This document shows, piece after piece, positions 28,354 through 37,763 of a stretch of DNA of 64,000 nucleotides (position 1 is its first letter; every line of letters begins with the position of its first letter). The stretch is from contig NZ_ATMR01000042.1 of the NCBI RefSeq assembly GCF_000427335.1, forward strand, positions 1-64,000, read 5' to 3'. The position numbers were made by a program, and so were the translations under genes. The DNA comes from Winogradskyella psychrotolerans RS-3. Its GTDB lineage: Bacteria > Bacteroidota > Bacteroidia > Flavobacteriales > Flavobacteriaceae. The notes beneath the pieces were generated by a model. That model was not told the origin of the DNA. It was given only the letters and a program-made list of their open reading frames with translations, and did no database searches.

Positions 28354-30167
28354 TCAATTGTTTTTTTCAAGGCTTATCCATTGATTTACATTGCCTTCTA
28401 GCACGTTTAAAGGAATCGTTCCACTACCCAAAACAACATCATGAAATGCCCTGATATCAAACTGATCTTTTAGGATGTCTTCTGACTTTTTTCTAAGTTC
28501 TTTTATTTTCAGTTCGCCAATTTTGTAAGCTAGAGCTTGTCCAGGCCAAGCGATATACCTATCAACTTCAACCGAAATGTCGTTTTCGTTTTTGCCAGAA
28601 TTCTCTTTAAAATAGTCGATAGCTTCTTGTCTTGTCCACCCAAAGGCATGGATGCCGGTATCAACTACCAATCTCATGGCACGCCACATTTCATAAGTCA
28701 ATTGCCCGTATTTAGAATACATATCTTGGTACATACCGAGTTCTGATCCAAGACTTTCAGAATACAGTCCCCAACCTTCAATAAATGCCGTAAACCCGAG
28801 CATGGTTCTAAACTCAGGAACGTTTTCTAGTTCTTGAGCAAGTGAAATCTGTAAGTGATGACCAGGAACCGCTTCATGAATAGTTAAGGCTTCCATCTCC
28901 CATTTGGGTCTCGATTCTAGTTTATAAGTATTCGCATAGAAATAGCCTGCTATACCAGATTGCAGAGAACCTGGATTATAATACGCCGTTGTAGTCGCTT
29001 GCTCTGAATAAGCAGGCACTTTCTTTACACCATACGGAAGCCTTGGTAGTTTCCCAAAAAGTTGGGGCAAGACAGGATCTATCTTTTTGCAAATGTCACG
29101 ATAAGCCGAAAGCAATTCCTCAGGCGTATCAAAATAAAACTGAGGGTCTTCTTTTAGAAAAGTATTAAATGCATTTAAGTCTCCTTTGAAGCCTGTGTCT
29201 GATTTCACCTTTTCCATCTCAACCAATATTCTTGCTACTTCAGATAGGCCGATATCGTGGATTTCCTGAGCGGTCTTATTTGTGGTGGTATGAAACTTTA
29301 TTTGCTCATTGTACCATGCCGTTCCATTGGGTAATTCACTTAGTCCATAGCTTCCTCTAGTGTTAGGCAAATAGATGTCTGTCATAAAACTCATAAACTT
29401 GTCAAAAGCTGGGTTAACACTTTCGCTAATGATAGTCTGAGCTTTCTCTTTCAATATTTCATTGCCTTCTAGGTTTGTAAATGGTGTATAAAAAATGCTT
29501 TCTACAGGCGTTTCTGAAATCATGCTTTTCAATTGTTCGGGTACTTGTACCACTGTATTCCGTGGCATCACGATGCCCTTTTCAATGCCTTCTGTTAACG
29601 TTATTTCAACGTTTTTTAAAAGTTCTGAAACACCCTCAAGTCTTGCTATAATATCTTCTAATGCCTTTGGCGAATTCGTTGGCATCATTTGAATAATTGC
29701 AGGTATGTACGAATGAATGCCCTGAATTTGGTCTATGATTAAATACTGCTGCGGAAACTGGCTATTTAAAGTATATTGGTCGCCAACAGAGCGATTAAAG
29801 ATGCTGAAGTTGACTTTATCTTCTTCCGTTAAATTTTCAAGATTAAACCAGTCTTTAGAGTCGTTAAAAATCTTTAATACCGCTAAGTTTTTTTTGTGGC
29901 TTCAGGTGAAACATCATCCCAAAAATGGTTGTATCCAGGTTTACCAAAAAAAGTAGCCATTACAGGCGATGCTTCTAATTGGCTTTCGGTAAAGACTTCA
30001 AAGAGCACTTTTAAACGTTCACTTTCGCTACTGAAATTTTTACTATCCTTAATGTAACTCAGTTTTTCAGTAATATTACCATTAGGTAATTTTGCTTTTT
30101 GGGCATGTCCTTGCTTACTACCTGTAATGAGTAAAACAAGGCTTAGTAATAATAGAATGTTCTTCAT
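28354..30167 (-). CDS. DUF885 exported peptidase-like protein; frame broken by one missing base
   Basis: A gene of about 605 aa read in two frames (30167-29883, then to 28354). Seen: signal peptide (1-22, ending GHAQ), the DUF885 fold, and zinc motif HEAVPGHHLQ with a downstream FIEGWGLYSE Glu. Family members are annotated as metallopeptidase-like or as dipeptidyl carboxypeptidases. One A missing from the run matching T 29888-29895 breaks the frame: corrected, it reads EATKKNLAVLKIFND and then runs without a stop to the second ORF, whose own 'start' at 29688 is internal. Confidence 0.85.
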
Positions 30168-30262
30168 AATATTTAATTTATCTTTTGTTTAAGGTTTTTT
30201 AATCAATTTCAATTAGACCTAGTCCTTTCTGTCTTAATCTACGAGTAGGTTCACATTTTGTA

Positions 30263-30895
30263 TTATTTCTTTTTTATCTTTCTTCCTTGTATAAAAACTT
30301 CAGCAATAAATAAGGGTATCGCCCAACAGGCCCAACTCATTAAAACTTGAACTTCTTCCCAGGTTCCAATATCAAATGACCTAATAATATCGTATACAAA
30401 TCTGAATGTGACGAAAGCTAGCGTTATGACGTAACTTCTTATCATCCACTCTTTATGCAAGTCTATTTTTCGGTTCTTTATAGAAATAAATGCCATTATG
30501 GAAGACGTTGACCACGCAACGCCAAGCATAAACAAGCCAACGGCATATGGTAAATTAACATCGGAAGTAATCGCCATATACATACCAGATATTCCTGATA
30601 AAACAGTAGACATAATATAAACACGACCTAATTGCCTGTGGATTTTGAGATATTTATTTCGAATTTTTGGCATAAATTGAAATGGCCCAATTATAGTCGC
30701 GATTATCCCCAAAACAATATGTGGAAATACCCAATACACTCTCGGGAAGTAATACGAGCCGTAAACTGCTTCAGTTGGAATTAGCATGGGTAATGCTGTA
30801 GTAATAAGATAATAGCATGCTAAAAGGCTTGTACAGAGAGCTAAAGTTATGATTCCATATTTTCTTATGTTGTTATTTTGCTTTGGTTGGTTCAT
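30263..30895 (-). CDS. DUF2306 membrane protein
   Basis: 210 aa with about six hydrophobic segments. Seen: PHIVLGIIATIIGPFQF (about 54-70), then a HRQLGRVYIMSTVLSGISGM block with the conserved His, and a later DLHKEWMIRSY segment; these are DUF2306 hallmarks. The conserved His residues in membrane helices recall haem-binding cytochrome-like folds, but no function is established. It starts 5 bp after the end of the next upstream gene on this strand. Confidence 0.85.
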   Translation of the reverse strand: MNQPKQNNNIRKYGIITLALCTSLLACYYLITTALPMLIPTEAVYGSYYFPRVYWVFPHIVLGIIATIIGPFQFMPKIRNKYLKIHRQLGRVYIMSTVLSGISGMYMAITSDVNLPYAVGLFMLGVAWSTSSIMAFISIKNRKIDLHKEWMIRSYVITLAFVTFRFVYDIIRSFDIGTWEEVQVLMSWACWAIPLFIAEVFIQGRKIKKK

Positions 30896-30900
30896 TTTTT

Positions 30901-31236
30901 TCAGTATAAAATATTGTCAAACACTTTTTCTAAGTAGATCTCCCTTTGTGAGATTTTATTGTCAGAATGAAAGACATCAAGAATTTCTTGTTTTAAATCA
31001 GCTAATTCTTTTAAAGTATATTCGTGTTGGTTGATGGTATCTTCTATTTTTTCAAAACAACTATCTTCTTCGTCACAGCTAAATTCATTGTAGATTTTAT
31101 TAAAAGTGGCGCTGTCTGTTTTTGATTTTATAAGCGCGATTTCTTCTTCTGCTTCATGATGGTCAAATTTTGCACAGAGCAATAACATATAAATTTTGAA
31201 TTCTGCTTTTGACCATTTTGCTAATTCGTTTTTCAT
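30901..31236 (-). CDS. Small acidic helical protein of unknown function
   Basis: 111 aa, no signal peptide. It is rich in Glu and Asp with four predicted helices. The pattern WSKAEFKIYMLLLCAKFDHHEAEEE followed by later LKELADLKQEIL recalls the TerB-like helical fold, but the match is too weak for a name. Two Cys lie close together in the middle (SCDEEDSCFE). It sits between the DUF2306 and epimerase genes with 5- and 12-bp gaps, so the three are one operon. Confidence 0.6.
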   Translation of the reverse strand: MKNELAKWSKAEFKIYMLLLCAKFDHHEAEEEIALIKSKTDSATFNKIYNEFSCDEEDSCFEKIEDTINQHEYTLKELADLKQEILDVFHSDNKISQREIYLEKVFDNILY

Positions 31237-31248
31237 GATTTTATTTTT

Positions 31249-32187
31249 TTAAGAGTTGTATTGATTTAGGGTTTTAGAAACGGATTGAAACGGTAATCCT
31301 AAGTCGCGTTCTGCCAGCTGGTTTTGATAGATAATTTTGGCGGCATGTTTTGGTGTTTTGTTATTGAGCATCAACGTCACATCCGAAACGGGGTAGGTTT
31401 CACTACTCAGTAAATAGTTTTTGCCATGCAAACCAGGGATCGTTGCAGCTTTGTAGACAGCCCGACCAACATCCTTTACATTAACGATTGCCATTTCTAT
31501 GTCGTCATCATAAAACATTTGAATAAAAGGATTAGGTGCAATCTTATTTTTGAATAAATATTGAATGCCAGTTGAGGTAGAATCTTCTCGATTTGAAAGT
31601 GATTTTCCCATAACCATTACTGGTGATACACTCACGATTTCAGTAATTGAGTCTGGATGTTTTGCAATGAATTTATTAACTGTTTGATTAGCCATAAATT
31701 TGGCTTGTGCATACGGATGACTTTCTTCATTTGTAAAAGGAGTGTCGTTTTCGTTAAAATTATCTGAACTTAATTTTCCTCCTGCTGGTAAAGGGAAATT
31801 GGTGTTCCATGCTGCAACTGAAGCAATGAGAACTACCTTTTTTACACTTGGTGTTTTATGGATGACTTCCAAGAAATTCTCTGTTCCTTTTATGGTTGGA
31901 TCAAACAATTCGGCTTTAGCGTCTGTAAAATCTAACTGAAAAGGTGTACCAGAATGAATGACAATATCACAATCTTTTACAAAGTTTTCTAGTCTGTTTT
32001 TATCGGTAACATTTAATTCGCTAAAACTTAAATGCTCAGCATTTTTAAGCCGATTTAAGTGTCGGTATTTGTCAATATTAGATAAATCTCTGGTTGAGAC
32101 TTTAACCTCAAAGCCATTGTCTAAAAACTGTTTTGTTATATGGCTTCCTATAAAACCAGAACCACCAATAATGCCTACTTTTTTCAT
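31249..32187 (-). CDS. NAD(P)-dependent epimerase/dehydratase family protein
   Basis: 312 aa, extended short-chain dehydrogenase fold. Seen: Rossmann GIIGGSGFIGSHI (about 5-17), a Ser-containing SVAAWN strand near 120, and YAQAKFMAN (about 155, the YxxxK catalytic pair). It resembles dihydroflavonol-4-reductase-like members. Substrate unknown. It is the first gene of the operon running down to DUF2306, and is divergent from the propeller kinase. The 290-bp gap between them holds the palindrome at 32404. Confidence 0.87.
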   Translation of the reverse strand: MKKVGIIGGSGFIGSHITKQFLDNGFEVKVSTRDLSNIDKYRHLNRLKNAEHLSFSELNVTDKNRLENFVKDCDIVIHSGTPFQLDFTDAKAELFDPTIKGTENFLEVIHKTPSVKKVVLIASVAAWNTNFPLPAGGKLSSDNFNENDTPFTNEESHPYAQAKFMANQTVNKFIAKHPDSITEIVSVSPVMVMGKSLSNREDSTSTGIQYLFKNKIAPNPFIQMFYDDDIEMAIVNVKDVGRAVYKAATIPGLHGKNYLLSSETYPVSDVTLMLNNKTPKHAAKIIYQNQLAERDLGLPFQSVSKTLNQYNS

Positions 32188-32403
32188 TATAATTTGATTT
32201 TAATAATTGATATAATTATTTTATATAGCAATTGCTATGTATTTAAACCCATTGTTGTAATGGGTTTTATTGTGTTACATGTTGCTATTAATCATAACAA
32301 GCAAAATCAAATTTCTTAGGGTAGTGGGATTTGCTTTGTTAAAACATCGTAAAAAGGGGTGTTTTAACTGTAGCTAATTTAGGTTTTAATTGAGGTGTTG
32401 TCA

Positions 32404-32421
32404 ATCACATATTGATGTGAT
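32404..32421. promoter_or_regulatory. 18-bp palindromic operator upstream of the HisKA_3 kinase
   Basis: ATCACAT-N4-ATGTGAT, a perfect 7-bp inverted repeat with a 4-bp spacer. It ends 19 bp before the -7 box at 32441. The same palindrome precedes the partner regulator gene. Confidence 0.75.
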
Positions 32422-32440
32422 ATTAGGGGATATCTTTTTG

Positions 32441-32448
32441 TATATTTG
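32441..32448 (+). promoter_or_regulatory. -7 box of the HisKA_3 kinase gene
   Basis: TATATTTG, an exact TAnnTTTG match, 29 bp before the TTG start. No good -33 element is visible; its place is taken by the region next to the palindrome, which suggests activator-dependent transcription. Confidence 0.65.
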
Positions 32449-32477
32449 ATACTTAGCTATTAATTACAACCATTATT

Positions 32478-35400
32478 TTGAATTTATTTAAATTACCGTG
32501 CGCTTTTGTTCTGCAAATAAGTTTACTTTTTGCGTTCTGTAGTGTATATTCTCAAAACCCGTCGCAAGTCGATGTATTAACCACAGAAGAAGGGCTGATG
32601 TTTAGAGACGTTCAGGCCATTGCCCAAGATAGATCTGGACATATGTGGTTTGGAACATCACAAGGCCTTAATCGCTATGATGGCTACCATTTTTTGACTT
32701 ATAATAGCGATAAGAAAAACCCCAATTTTATTGAGGAGGAAGGTTTTACAGCTGAAATGATAATGAATGAAGCTAAGGATGCACTTTGGTTTATGGCTAA
32801 TGATCGCCTATTTAATTTAAACTTATCCACAGACAAAGTAAAGGAATACAACGAAGCACATCATATAAAAGGCAAGGTATTGAGATTGCTAAAAACAGCT
32901 GATCATAGTATTTGGGTTATTACAGATGATTATTGGGAAAATCAAGGTCAAGACTCTAAGCAATATCTTCAAAAGTTTGAGGATGGAAACTTTAGAATCA
33001 TGGCATCTATCCCAAGAACAAATAGAGGTTTTAGCGGCTTACTCCAAGATGCTGAAGGTTTTTTATGGTGGAGTACTCCAAATGGTACCTTAAAGTATAA
33101 TACAGATGGTGAACTTATGGCTTCTCATGACTTGGGAAGTTACGAATGGTTTGGTTCTGAAATGCACTATGTAATCTCGTTTTTTGACCATAATAATACA
33201 CATTATTATTTTCCTCATACAGGTGGTGTTAAAGTTTTTGATGAAAAAACACAACGTTCAAAACTGATTTTTGATGTAGAGGATGAATTTGGCTATGCTA
33301 TTGAAGATAATCAACATCACATCTGGTTTGGTGGTCTGCAAAAGTTATATAGAATGAGTCCAAAAGGTGAATTTATAGATTATTCTGAAATTCTTAAGTC
33401 AAGATTTGATTTCACTAAAATTAATAGGCTCTTTATCGATGCCAGTAATTTACTTTGGGTTGCTACAGATAATGGCCTATTTAAAATTAGAACGGATAAG
33501 CAACTGTTTAAGAATGTATTTAAATCCAATAAAAATGGTTGGGGTAATGCAATGCGTGCTGTTTTTGAAGCTAATGATGGAACTATCTTTGCGCACTGTG
33601 AAAACGAAGGTGTCTTGCTTTTTCAAGATTTTGATGGTAAAATGGATACACTTAAGTTACACACTGAAAGTGAAAACAAGATTGAGCTTCAATATGCCGC
33701 AAGTTTTTTTGTGACTAATAAGGCTAAAACTACCGCATTTACTGTTGGAAAAACGGTGTATAAAATTGATTTGAAAACTGGAGAAACTAAAAGCTACGAT
33801 CAATTTATTCCGAACTTAAAAGTGTATGGGCCCAATCCATTAATCAAGCTTAGAGATGGACGCTTGCTGTTCGGTTATACCTTATCGCGATTGGTTCTTT
33901 TTAATCCCGAGACCGAAGAGAGCGAATTCGTTTTTAAAGACACATCTGATTTTACTGAAGTTTCAGATTTGTCTTATTTTTATCAGAATCGTGAAGATGA
34001 TATGGTTTGGGTAGGTACTCAAAATGATGGCTTATTAAAAATTGATCTCAATGGTACGGTTGTAGAACGATTTAGTATCAACACAACACCTAATATTTCA
34101 AAAAATCGCATTTTAGTTCTTGAAGGAGGTACAACCGGTAGCCTCTGGATTGGCACCTATGGTGGAGGACTAAATTATCTTTCTGCAGACGGAAAAACGA
34201 TTAAAAAATATACCAAAGCCGATGGTTTGGCAGACAATAATGTCGTTGGTATTATGCATGATGAACAACGTAATTTGTGGATTAGTACTTATAATGGTAT
34301 TTCGTATTTTGATAAGGAAAATGCTCAGTTTCAAAATTTTTATGTAGAAGATGGTCTTTCTCACAACGAGTTTAATTATTCATCTGCCTTTAAAGACAGT
34401 AAGAATAATTACTATTTCGGAGGTATGAATGGTCTAAATAGTTTTAAACCTGAAGAGATTTTTAAGAGTGCAGAGCGGTTTCATATTCATTTTACAGGTA
34501 TCTCTGGATATAATAGCAAGCTTAAAAGTAGATTTAATAATGATTGTAGTTACTTGAAAAATAAGGCAGTAGAAATTTCTCCATATGATCAATATTTTCA
34601 GATTGATTGGACGATGCCTAATTATTTTAATAATCAAAAGAACACATACAGCACTAAATTAGAGGGTTTTGAAGGTCAGTGGTTTTATCAAGGGAATGCA
34701 TCATCCATCCGTTATAATCAATTACCAGCAGGTGATTATGTGCTAAAAATAAAAGGTACAGATTCTAGAGGAAATAAAGCGGCATCCATTTTATCGATTC
34801 CAATTACGGTTAAACAAATTTTTTACAAGAAATGGTGGTTTATACTATTAGTGCTGCTATTTGTAATTGCCATTATGTACTCCATTTTTAGATATAGATT
34901 TAAGCAAGCTTTAGCCATGGAACGGCTTCGAACTAAAATATCTAGTGATTTGCACGATGATGTAGGTTCGTTATTATCTGGTCTTGCCATGCAAACTGAA
35001 CTTATGGAAATTAATGCCAGTGAAGCCGATAAGCTTAAGCTTCAAAAAATTGCAGGTATTAGTCGGAATGCCATTTCTCAGATGCGCGATTTGGTGTGGA
35101 GTATAGATAGCAGACGTGAAACGGTTCATGATTTAATTGAACGCATGCACGAGTTAGCAGAAGAATTATTGTTACCAAAAGAAATTGCGTTTCAAATAGA
35201 CAGTTCTAGTATCAGAAATCCCAGTAGACGTTTAACAGCACAAACCAAACAGGATATATTTTTAATATATAAAGAATCTATAACCAATATTTTAAGGCAT
35301 TCTGATGCCTCTAATGTCAAAATATCTTTAATCAACACCTCTAAAGGTTGTGAGTTTACAATTCAAGATAATGGTAGTAAAAAAGAGTGCTATAAATCCA

Positions 35401-35534
35401 CAGGTTTAGGTTTATCTAATATGGCAATGCGTGCTGAAAAATTAAAAGCAGAATTAGTATTTAAAAAGAAAACGGATTTAGCGTTCATCTGCATTTGCCA
35501 TTTAATCTGTAATCTCAAAACTATATTAAAATGA
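32478..35534 (+). CDS. Two-component regulator propeller / HisKA_3 sensor histidine kinase
   Basis: About 1,018 aa. Seen: a signal peptide (1-25), a periplasmic beta-propeller pair built from repeats such as HMWFGTSQGLNRYDG, LLWVATDNGLFKI and SLWIGTYGGGLNYL (about 30-650), a Y_Y_Y domain (about 680-775), one membrane helix (about 780-803), and a kinase core with SDLHDDVGSLLSGL (phospho-His) and a HATPase GLGLSNMAMRAEKL box. Start is TTG. The last 23 residues look mis-framed: one missing A in the run 35469-35472 would give KKNGFSVHLHLPFNL and a stop at 35510-35512, the normal end of this family. It signals to the NarL/LuxR regulator downstream. Confidence 0.9.
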   Translation: MNLFKLPCAFVLQISLLFAFCSVYSQNPSQVDVLTTEEGLMFRDVQAIAQDRSGHMWFGTSQGLNRYDGYHFLTYNSDKKNPNFIEEEGFTAEMIMNEAKDALWFMANDRLFNLNLSTDKVKEYNEAHHIKGKVLRLLKTADHSIWVITDDYWENQGQDSKQYLQKFEDGNFRIMASIPRTNRGFSGLLQDAEGFLWWSTPNGTLKYNTDGELMASHDLGSYEWFGSEMHYVISFFDHNNTHYYFPHTGGVKVFDEKTQRSKLIFDVEDEFGYAIEDNQHHIWFGGLQKLYRMSPKGEFIDYSEILKSRFDFTKINRLFIDASNLLWVATDNGLFKIRTDKQLFKNVFKSNKNGWGNAMRAVFEANDGTIFAHCENEGVLLFQDFDGKMDTLKLHTESENKIELQYAASFFVTNKAKTTAFTVGKTVYKIDLKTGETKSYDQFIPNLKVYGPNPLIKLRDGRLLFGYTLSRLVLFNPETEESEFVFKDTSDFTEVSDLSYFYQNREDDMVWVGTQNDGLLKIDLNGTVVERFSINTTPNISKNRILVLEGGTTGSLWIGTYGGGLNYLSADGKTIKKYTKADGLADNNVVGIMHDEQRNLWISTYNGISYFDKENAQFQNFYVEDGLSHNEFNYSSAFKDSKNNYYFGGMNGLNSFKPEEIFKSAERFHIHFTGISGYNSKLKSRFNNDCSYLKNKAVEISPYDQYFQIDWTMPNYFNNQKNTYSTKLEGFEGQWFYQGNASSIRYNQLPAGDYVLKIKGTDSRGNKAASILSIPITVKQIFYKKWWFILLVLLFVIAIMYSIFRYRFKQALAMERLRTKISSDLHDDVGSLLSGLAMQTELMEINASEADKLKLQKIAGISRNAISQMRDLVWSIDSRRETVHDLIERMHELAEELLLPKEIAFQIDSSSIRNPSRRLTAQTKQDIFLIYKESITNILRHSDASNVKISLINTSKGCEFTIQDNGSKKECYKSTGLGLSNMAMRAEKLKAELVFKKKTDLAFICICHLICNLKTILK

Positions 35535-35568
35535 GTTATATGGATTATTTTGAGTTTTTTTGATTAAA

Positions 35569-35586
35569 ATCACATCTTAATGTGAT
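35569..35586. promoter_or_regulatory. 18-bp palindromic operator upstream of the NarL/LuxR regulator
   Basis: ATCACAT-N4-ATGTGAT, with the same arms and spacer length as the site at 32404 but a different spacer sequence (CTTA against ATTG). It extends one more pair (A/T). It ends 21 bp before a TAACTTTA -7-like box. Confidence 0.75.
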
Positions 35587-35607
35587 TGTACACCGTTTTT
35601 AAAATTA

Positions 35608-35615
35608 TAACTTTA
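35608..35615 (+). promoter_or_regulatory. Possible -7 box of the NarL/LuxR regulator gene
   Basis: TAACTTTA, seven of eight positions of TAnnTTTG, 21 bp after the palindrome and 69 bp before the ATG. Confidence 0.4.
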
Positions 35616-35684
35616 CTATTGAATAGATATCACTTTTTTAGCTTTTGAAATGGTGATAAAATAAAAGTCTTTCACATTCAAAAA

Positions 35685-36317
35685 ATGAATACGATTACCT
35701 TGGGGATTATAGAAGATGATGAGTTAATTCAGGAAAGCCTGAACGCCTTTTTTGATGCCCAACCTGAAATAGAATGTGTACAGATTTCGTCTTCGGTTGA
35801 AGACTTTTTAACATCGATTAAATCACTTAAAAAGTTGCCAGAGATAATTCTTCTCGATATCAACTTATTAGGCATGTCTGGTATTAAAGGGATTCCGTTA
35901 CTTTTAAACGAACTTCCCAAAGTAGATATCATTATGTTAACCACGTTTGAAGATAATGATAGTATTTATAAGGCATTATGTGCCGGAGCCTGTTCTTATT
36001 TATCGAAGAAAACACCGCTTAAAAAAATAAAAGAAGCTATAGAAGTGGTGAGTAAAGGTGGTTCTTATATGTCACCTTCCATTGCACGCAAAATAGTGAA
36101 TACCTTTGCTCCAAAACAGCATAAAAGCAATTTGTTAACGCCAAGACAAAAAGAAATTGTTGCAGAAATTGTAGATGGCAAAAGTTACAAAATGATTGCT
36201 AATGATTTGTTTGTTTCCATTGATACGGTGCGTACGCATATTAAGAATATCTACAAGGCTTTAGAGATTAATAGTAAAGCCGAATTGATTCGGAAATCTT
36301 ACGATAACGAACTATAA
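35685..36317 (+). CDS. NarL/FixJ-type response regulator (LuxR HTH)
   Basis: 210 aa. Seen: receiver domain with acidic IIEDDELIQ, phospho-Asp in IILLDINLLGMSG (about residue 57), Thr in IIMLTTFED and Lys in YLSKKTP; then a GerE/LuxR helix-turn-helix LTPRQKEIVAEIVDGKSY...SIDTVRTHIKNIY (about 147-200). Partner of the HisKA_3 kinase directly upstream. The palindrome shared by both promoters is the natural candidate for its binding site, implying autoregulation. Confidence 0.93.
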   Translation: MNTITLGIIEDDELIQESLNAFFDAQPEIECVQISSSVEDFLTSIKSLKKLPEIILLDINLLGMSGIKGIPLLLNELPKVDIIMLTTFEDNDSIYKALCAGACSYLSKKTPLKKIKEAIEVVSKGGSYMSPSIARKIVNTFAPKQHKSNLLTPRQKEIVAEIVDGKSYKMIANDLFVSIDTVRTHIKNIYKALEINSKAELIRKSYDNEL

Positions 36318-36365
36318 TTCAATCCTCAACATACGAAAATAGATTTTTTTGTCGTTATTTAAAGT

Positions 36366-37232
36366 ATGAAAAAAGTTCTACTCGCCATTTTAATCTTAAC
36401 ATCACTTGCTGTTTTAGCATTTCAGTTTAAACCAGTAAAAAAGGTGGTTAGTATCGTTAAATCAAGTATTGAAACACCAAGTCTCATTAATAAAGATAGT
36501 CTAACGATTGCATCAAGAGTTAATAGTCCTGAGGGGTATAAACGCGTGAATTATAGACAAGGAAGTTTTCAAGAGTATCTTAGAAATTACAAACTGAAAG
36601 CTTTTGGAAGTAAAATTATCAATTACGATGATACCAATTATTTTTGGCAAAGAGGACACATTGGCATTTTAGAGATTCCTGTACCTAAAAACGGACTACA
36701 ACAATGTGCGGATGCCTTAATTCGGATACGAAGTGAATACTTATGGGATAATAATAGAAAAGATGAAATAGGTTTCAACTTTACGTCTGGGCATTATTGT
36801 TCTTGGACCAAATATGCAGAAGGGTATAGACCTAAAATTAACGGTAATAAAGTAACGTTTCATAAAACGGCTAATGCTAATACTACAAAAGAAAACTTCT
36901 ATAAATACTTGAATTTAATTTACATGTATTCTGGTACTTTATCGCTTTTCAATGAGTTGGAATCTGTTGCTGCAAAAGATTTAAAAATCGGTGATATGCT
37001 TATTAAAGGAGGTTCTCCCGGACATATTGTTATGATTGCAGATGAAGTGATTAATGATAAAGGCGAGAAATTATTTTTATTATTTCAAGGTAATACACCA
37101 GCCCAAAGTGTGCATTTGGTTAAGAATATGGAAGATGCTGGTATTTCTCCATGGTATCAATTGGAAGATGATGCCGTGATTTCAGTTTCAAATTATACGT
37201 TTGGAAATTCTAAATTTGTGCGGTTTAAATAA
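36366..37232 (+). CDS. DUF4846 exported protein
   Basis: 288 aa. Seen: N-terminal signal/anchor (1-20), then the DUF4846 pattern with SPEGYKRVNYRQGSFQEYL (about 52-70), QQCADALIRIRSEYL, FTSGHYCSWTKYAEGYRP and the C-terminal GGSPGHIVMIADE with a conserved His and Asp. Members are widespread in Bacteroidota and of unknown function; the late Gly-His-Asp arrangement hints at a hydrolase fold (inference). It starts 48 bp after the regulator gene. Confidence 0.85.
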   Translation: MKKVLLAILILTSLAVLAFQFKPVKKVVSIVKSSIETPSLINKDSLTIASRVNSPEGYKRVNYRQGSFQEYLRNYKLKAFGSKIINYDDTNYFWQRGHIGILEIPVPKNGLQQCADALIRIRSEYLWDNNRKDEIGFNFTSGHYCSWTKYAEGYRPKINGNKVTFHKTANANTTKENFYKYLNLIYMYSGTLSLFNELESVAAKDLKIGDMLIKGGSPGHIVMIADEVINDKGEKLFLLFQGNTPAQSVHLVKNMEDAGISPWYQLEDDAVISVSNYTFGNSKFVRFK

Positions 37233-37307
37233 TATAGAAACATTATTGGCTAGGCTTCAAAAATTCTTTATTCTACAGTTATATTCGGAAATATCTCATC
37301 AAGACTT

Positions 37308-37315
37308 TATCTTTG
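37308..37315 (+). promoter_or_regulatory. -7 box before the apbE-linked operon
   Basis: TATCTTTG, an exact TAnnTTTG match, 18 bp before the ATG at 37334. Confidence 0.5.
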
Positions 37316-37333
37316 TAAAAGTCAAAATTTAAT

Positions 37334-37711
37334 ATGAGTAAACCACTAACACCTCAAGAAGTACACAATCTCGCCATGAACCATGTTGGCAAAGACCTAG
37401 AAGCGCGTGGTTTTGAATTTATTGCGATTAATAGCAAGCTAAAACGCCATCCGCAATTTGTCTGTATCGACAAAAATAATCAGTATTATTTTGTCGTGGT
37501 GCGTGCTGCTATTTTACCAGAAAATCCTAATAATTACGATGTGGTTTGGATGGAGACCTTTAAAAAACACGCATTCGATAAAGATGCGAAAGTGTTATAC
37601 GCAGGTGTTGGTTTGGGGAATCCTGAAGGTGAAGACTTACCGATTTATTTAGATGAAGAATATCTTATTGAGTATAACGGGATTCAGGTTATTGAAATGA
37701 ATTTGAATTAA
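37334..37711 (+). CDS. Small conserved protein upstream of apbE (often named NqrF-like)
   Basis: 125 aa, no signal peptide, no membrane segment and no iron-sulfur or FAD motif. The HPQFVCIDKNNQYYFVVVRAA core resembles a nuclease-like alpha/beta fold. Flavobacterial homologues next to apbE are commonly annotated 'Na+-translocating NADH-quinone reductase subunit F', but the sequence shows none of the features of NqrF, so that name is probably inherited from context. It is followed by apbE after 52 bp. Confidence 0.7.
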   Translation: MSKPLTPQEVHNLAMNHVGKDLEARGFEFIAINSKLKRHPQFVCIDKNNQYYFVVVRAAILPENPNNYDVVWMETFKKHAFDKDAKVLYAGVGLGNPEGEDLPIYLDEEYLIEYNGIQVIEMNLN

Positions 37712-37763
37712 TACAGCATTCGCTTTATTCGAATAATCACAGTCTAAATCAATCTACATATTT

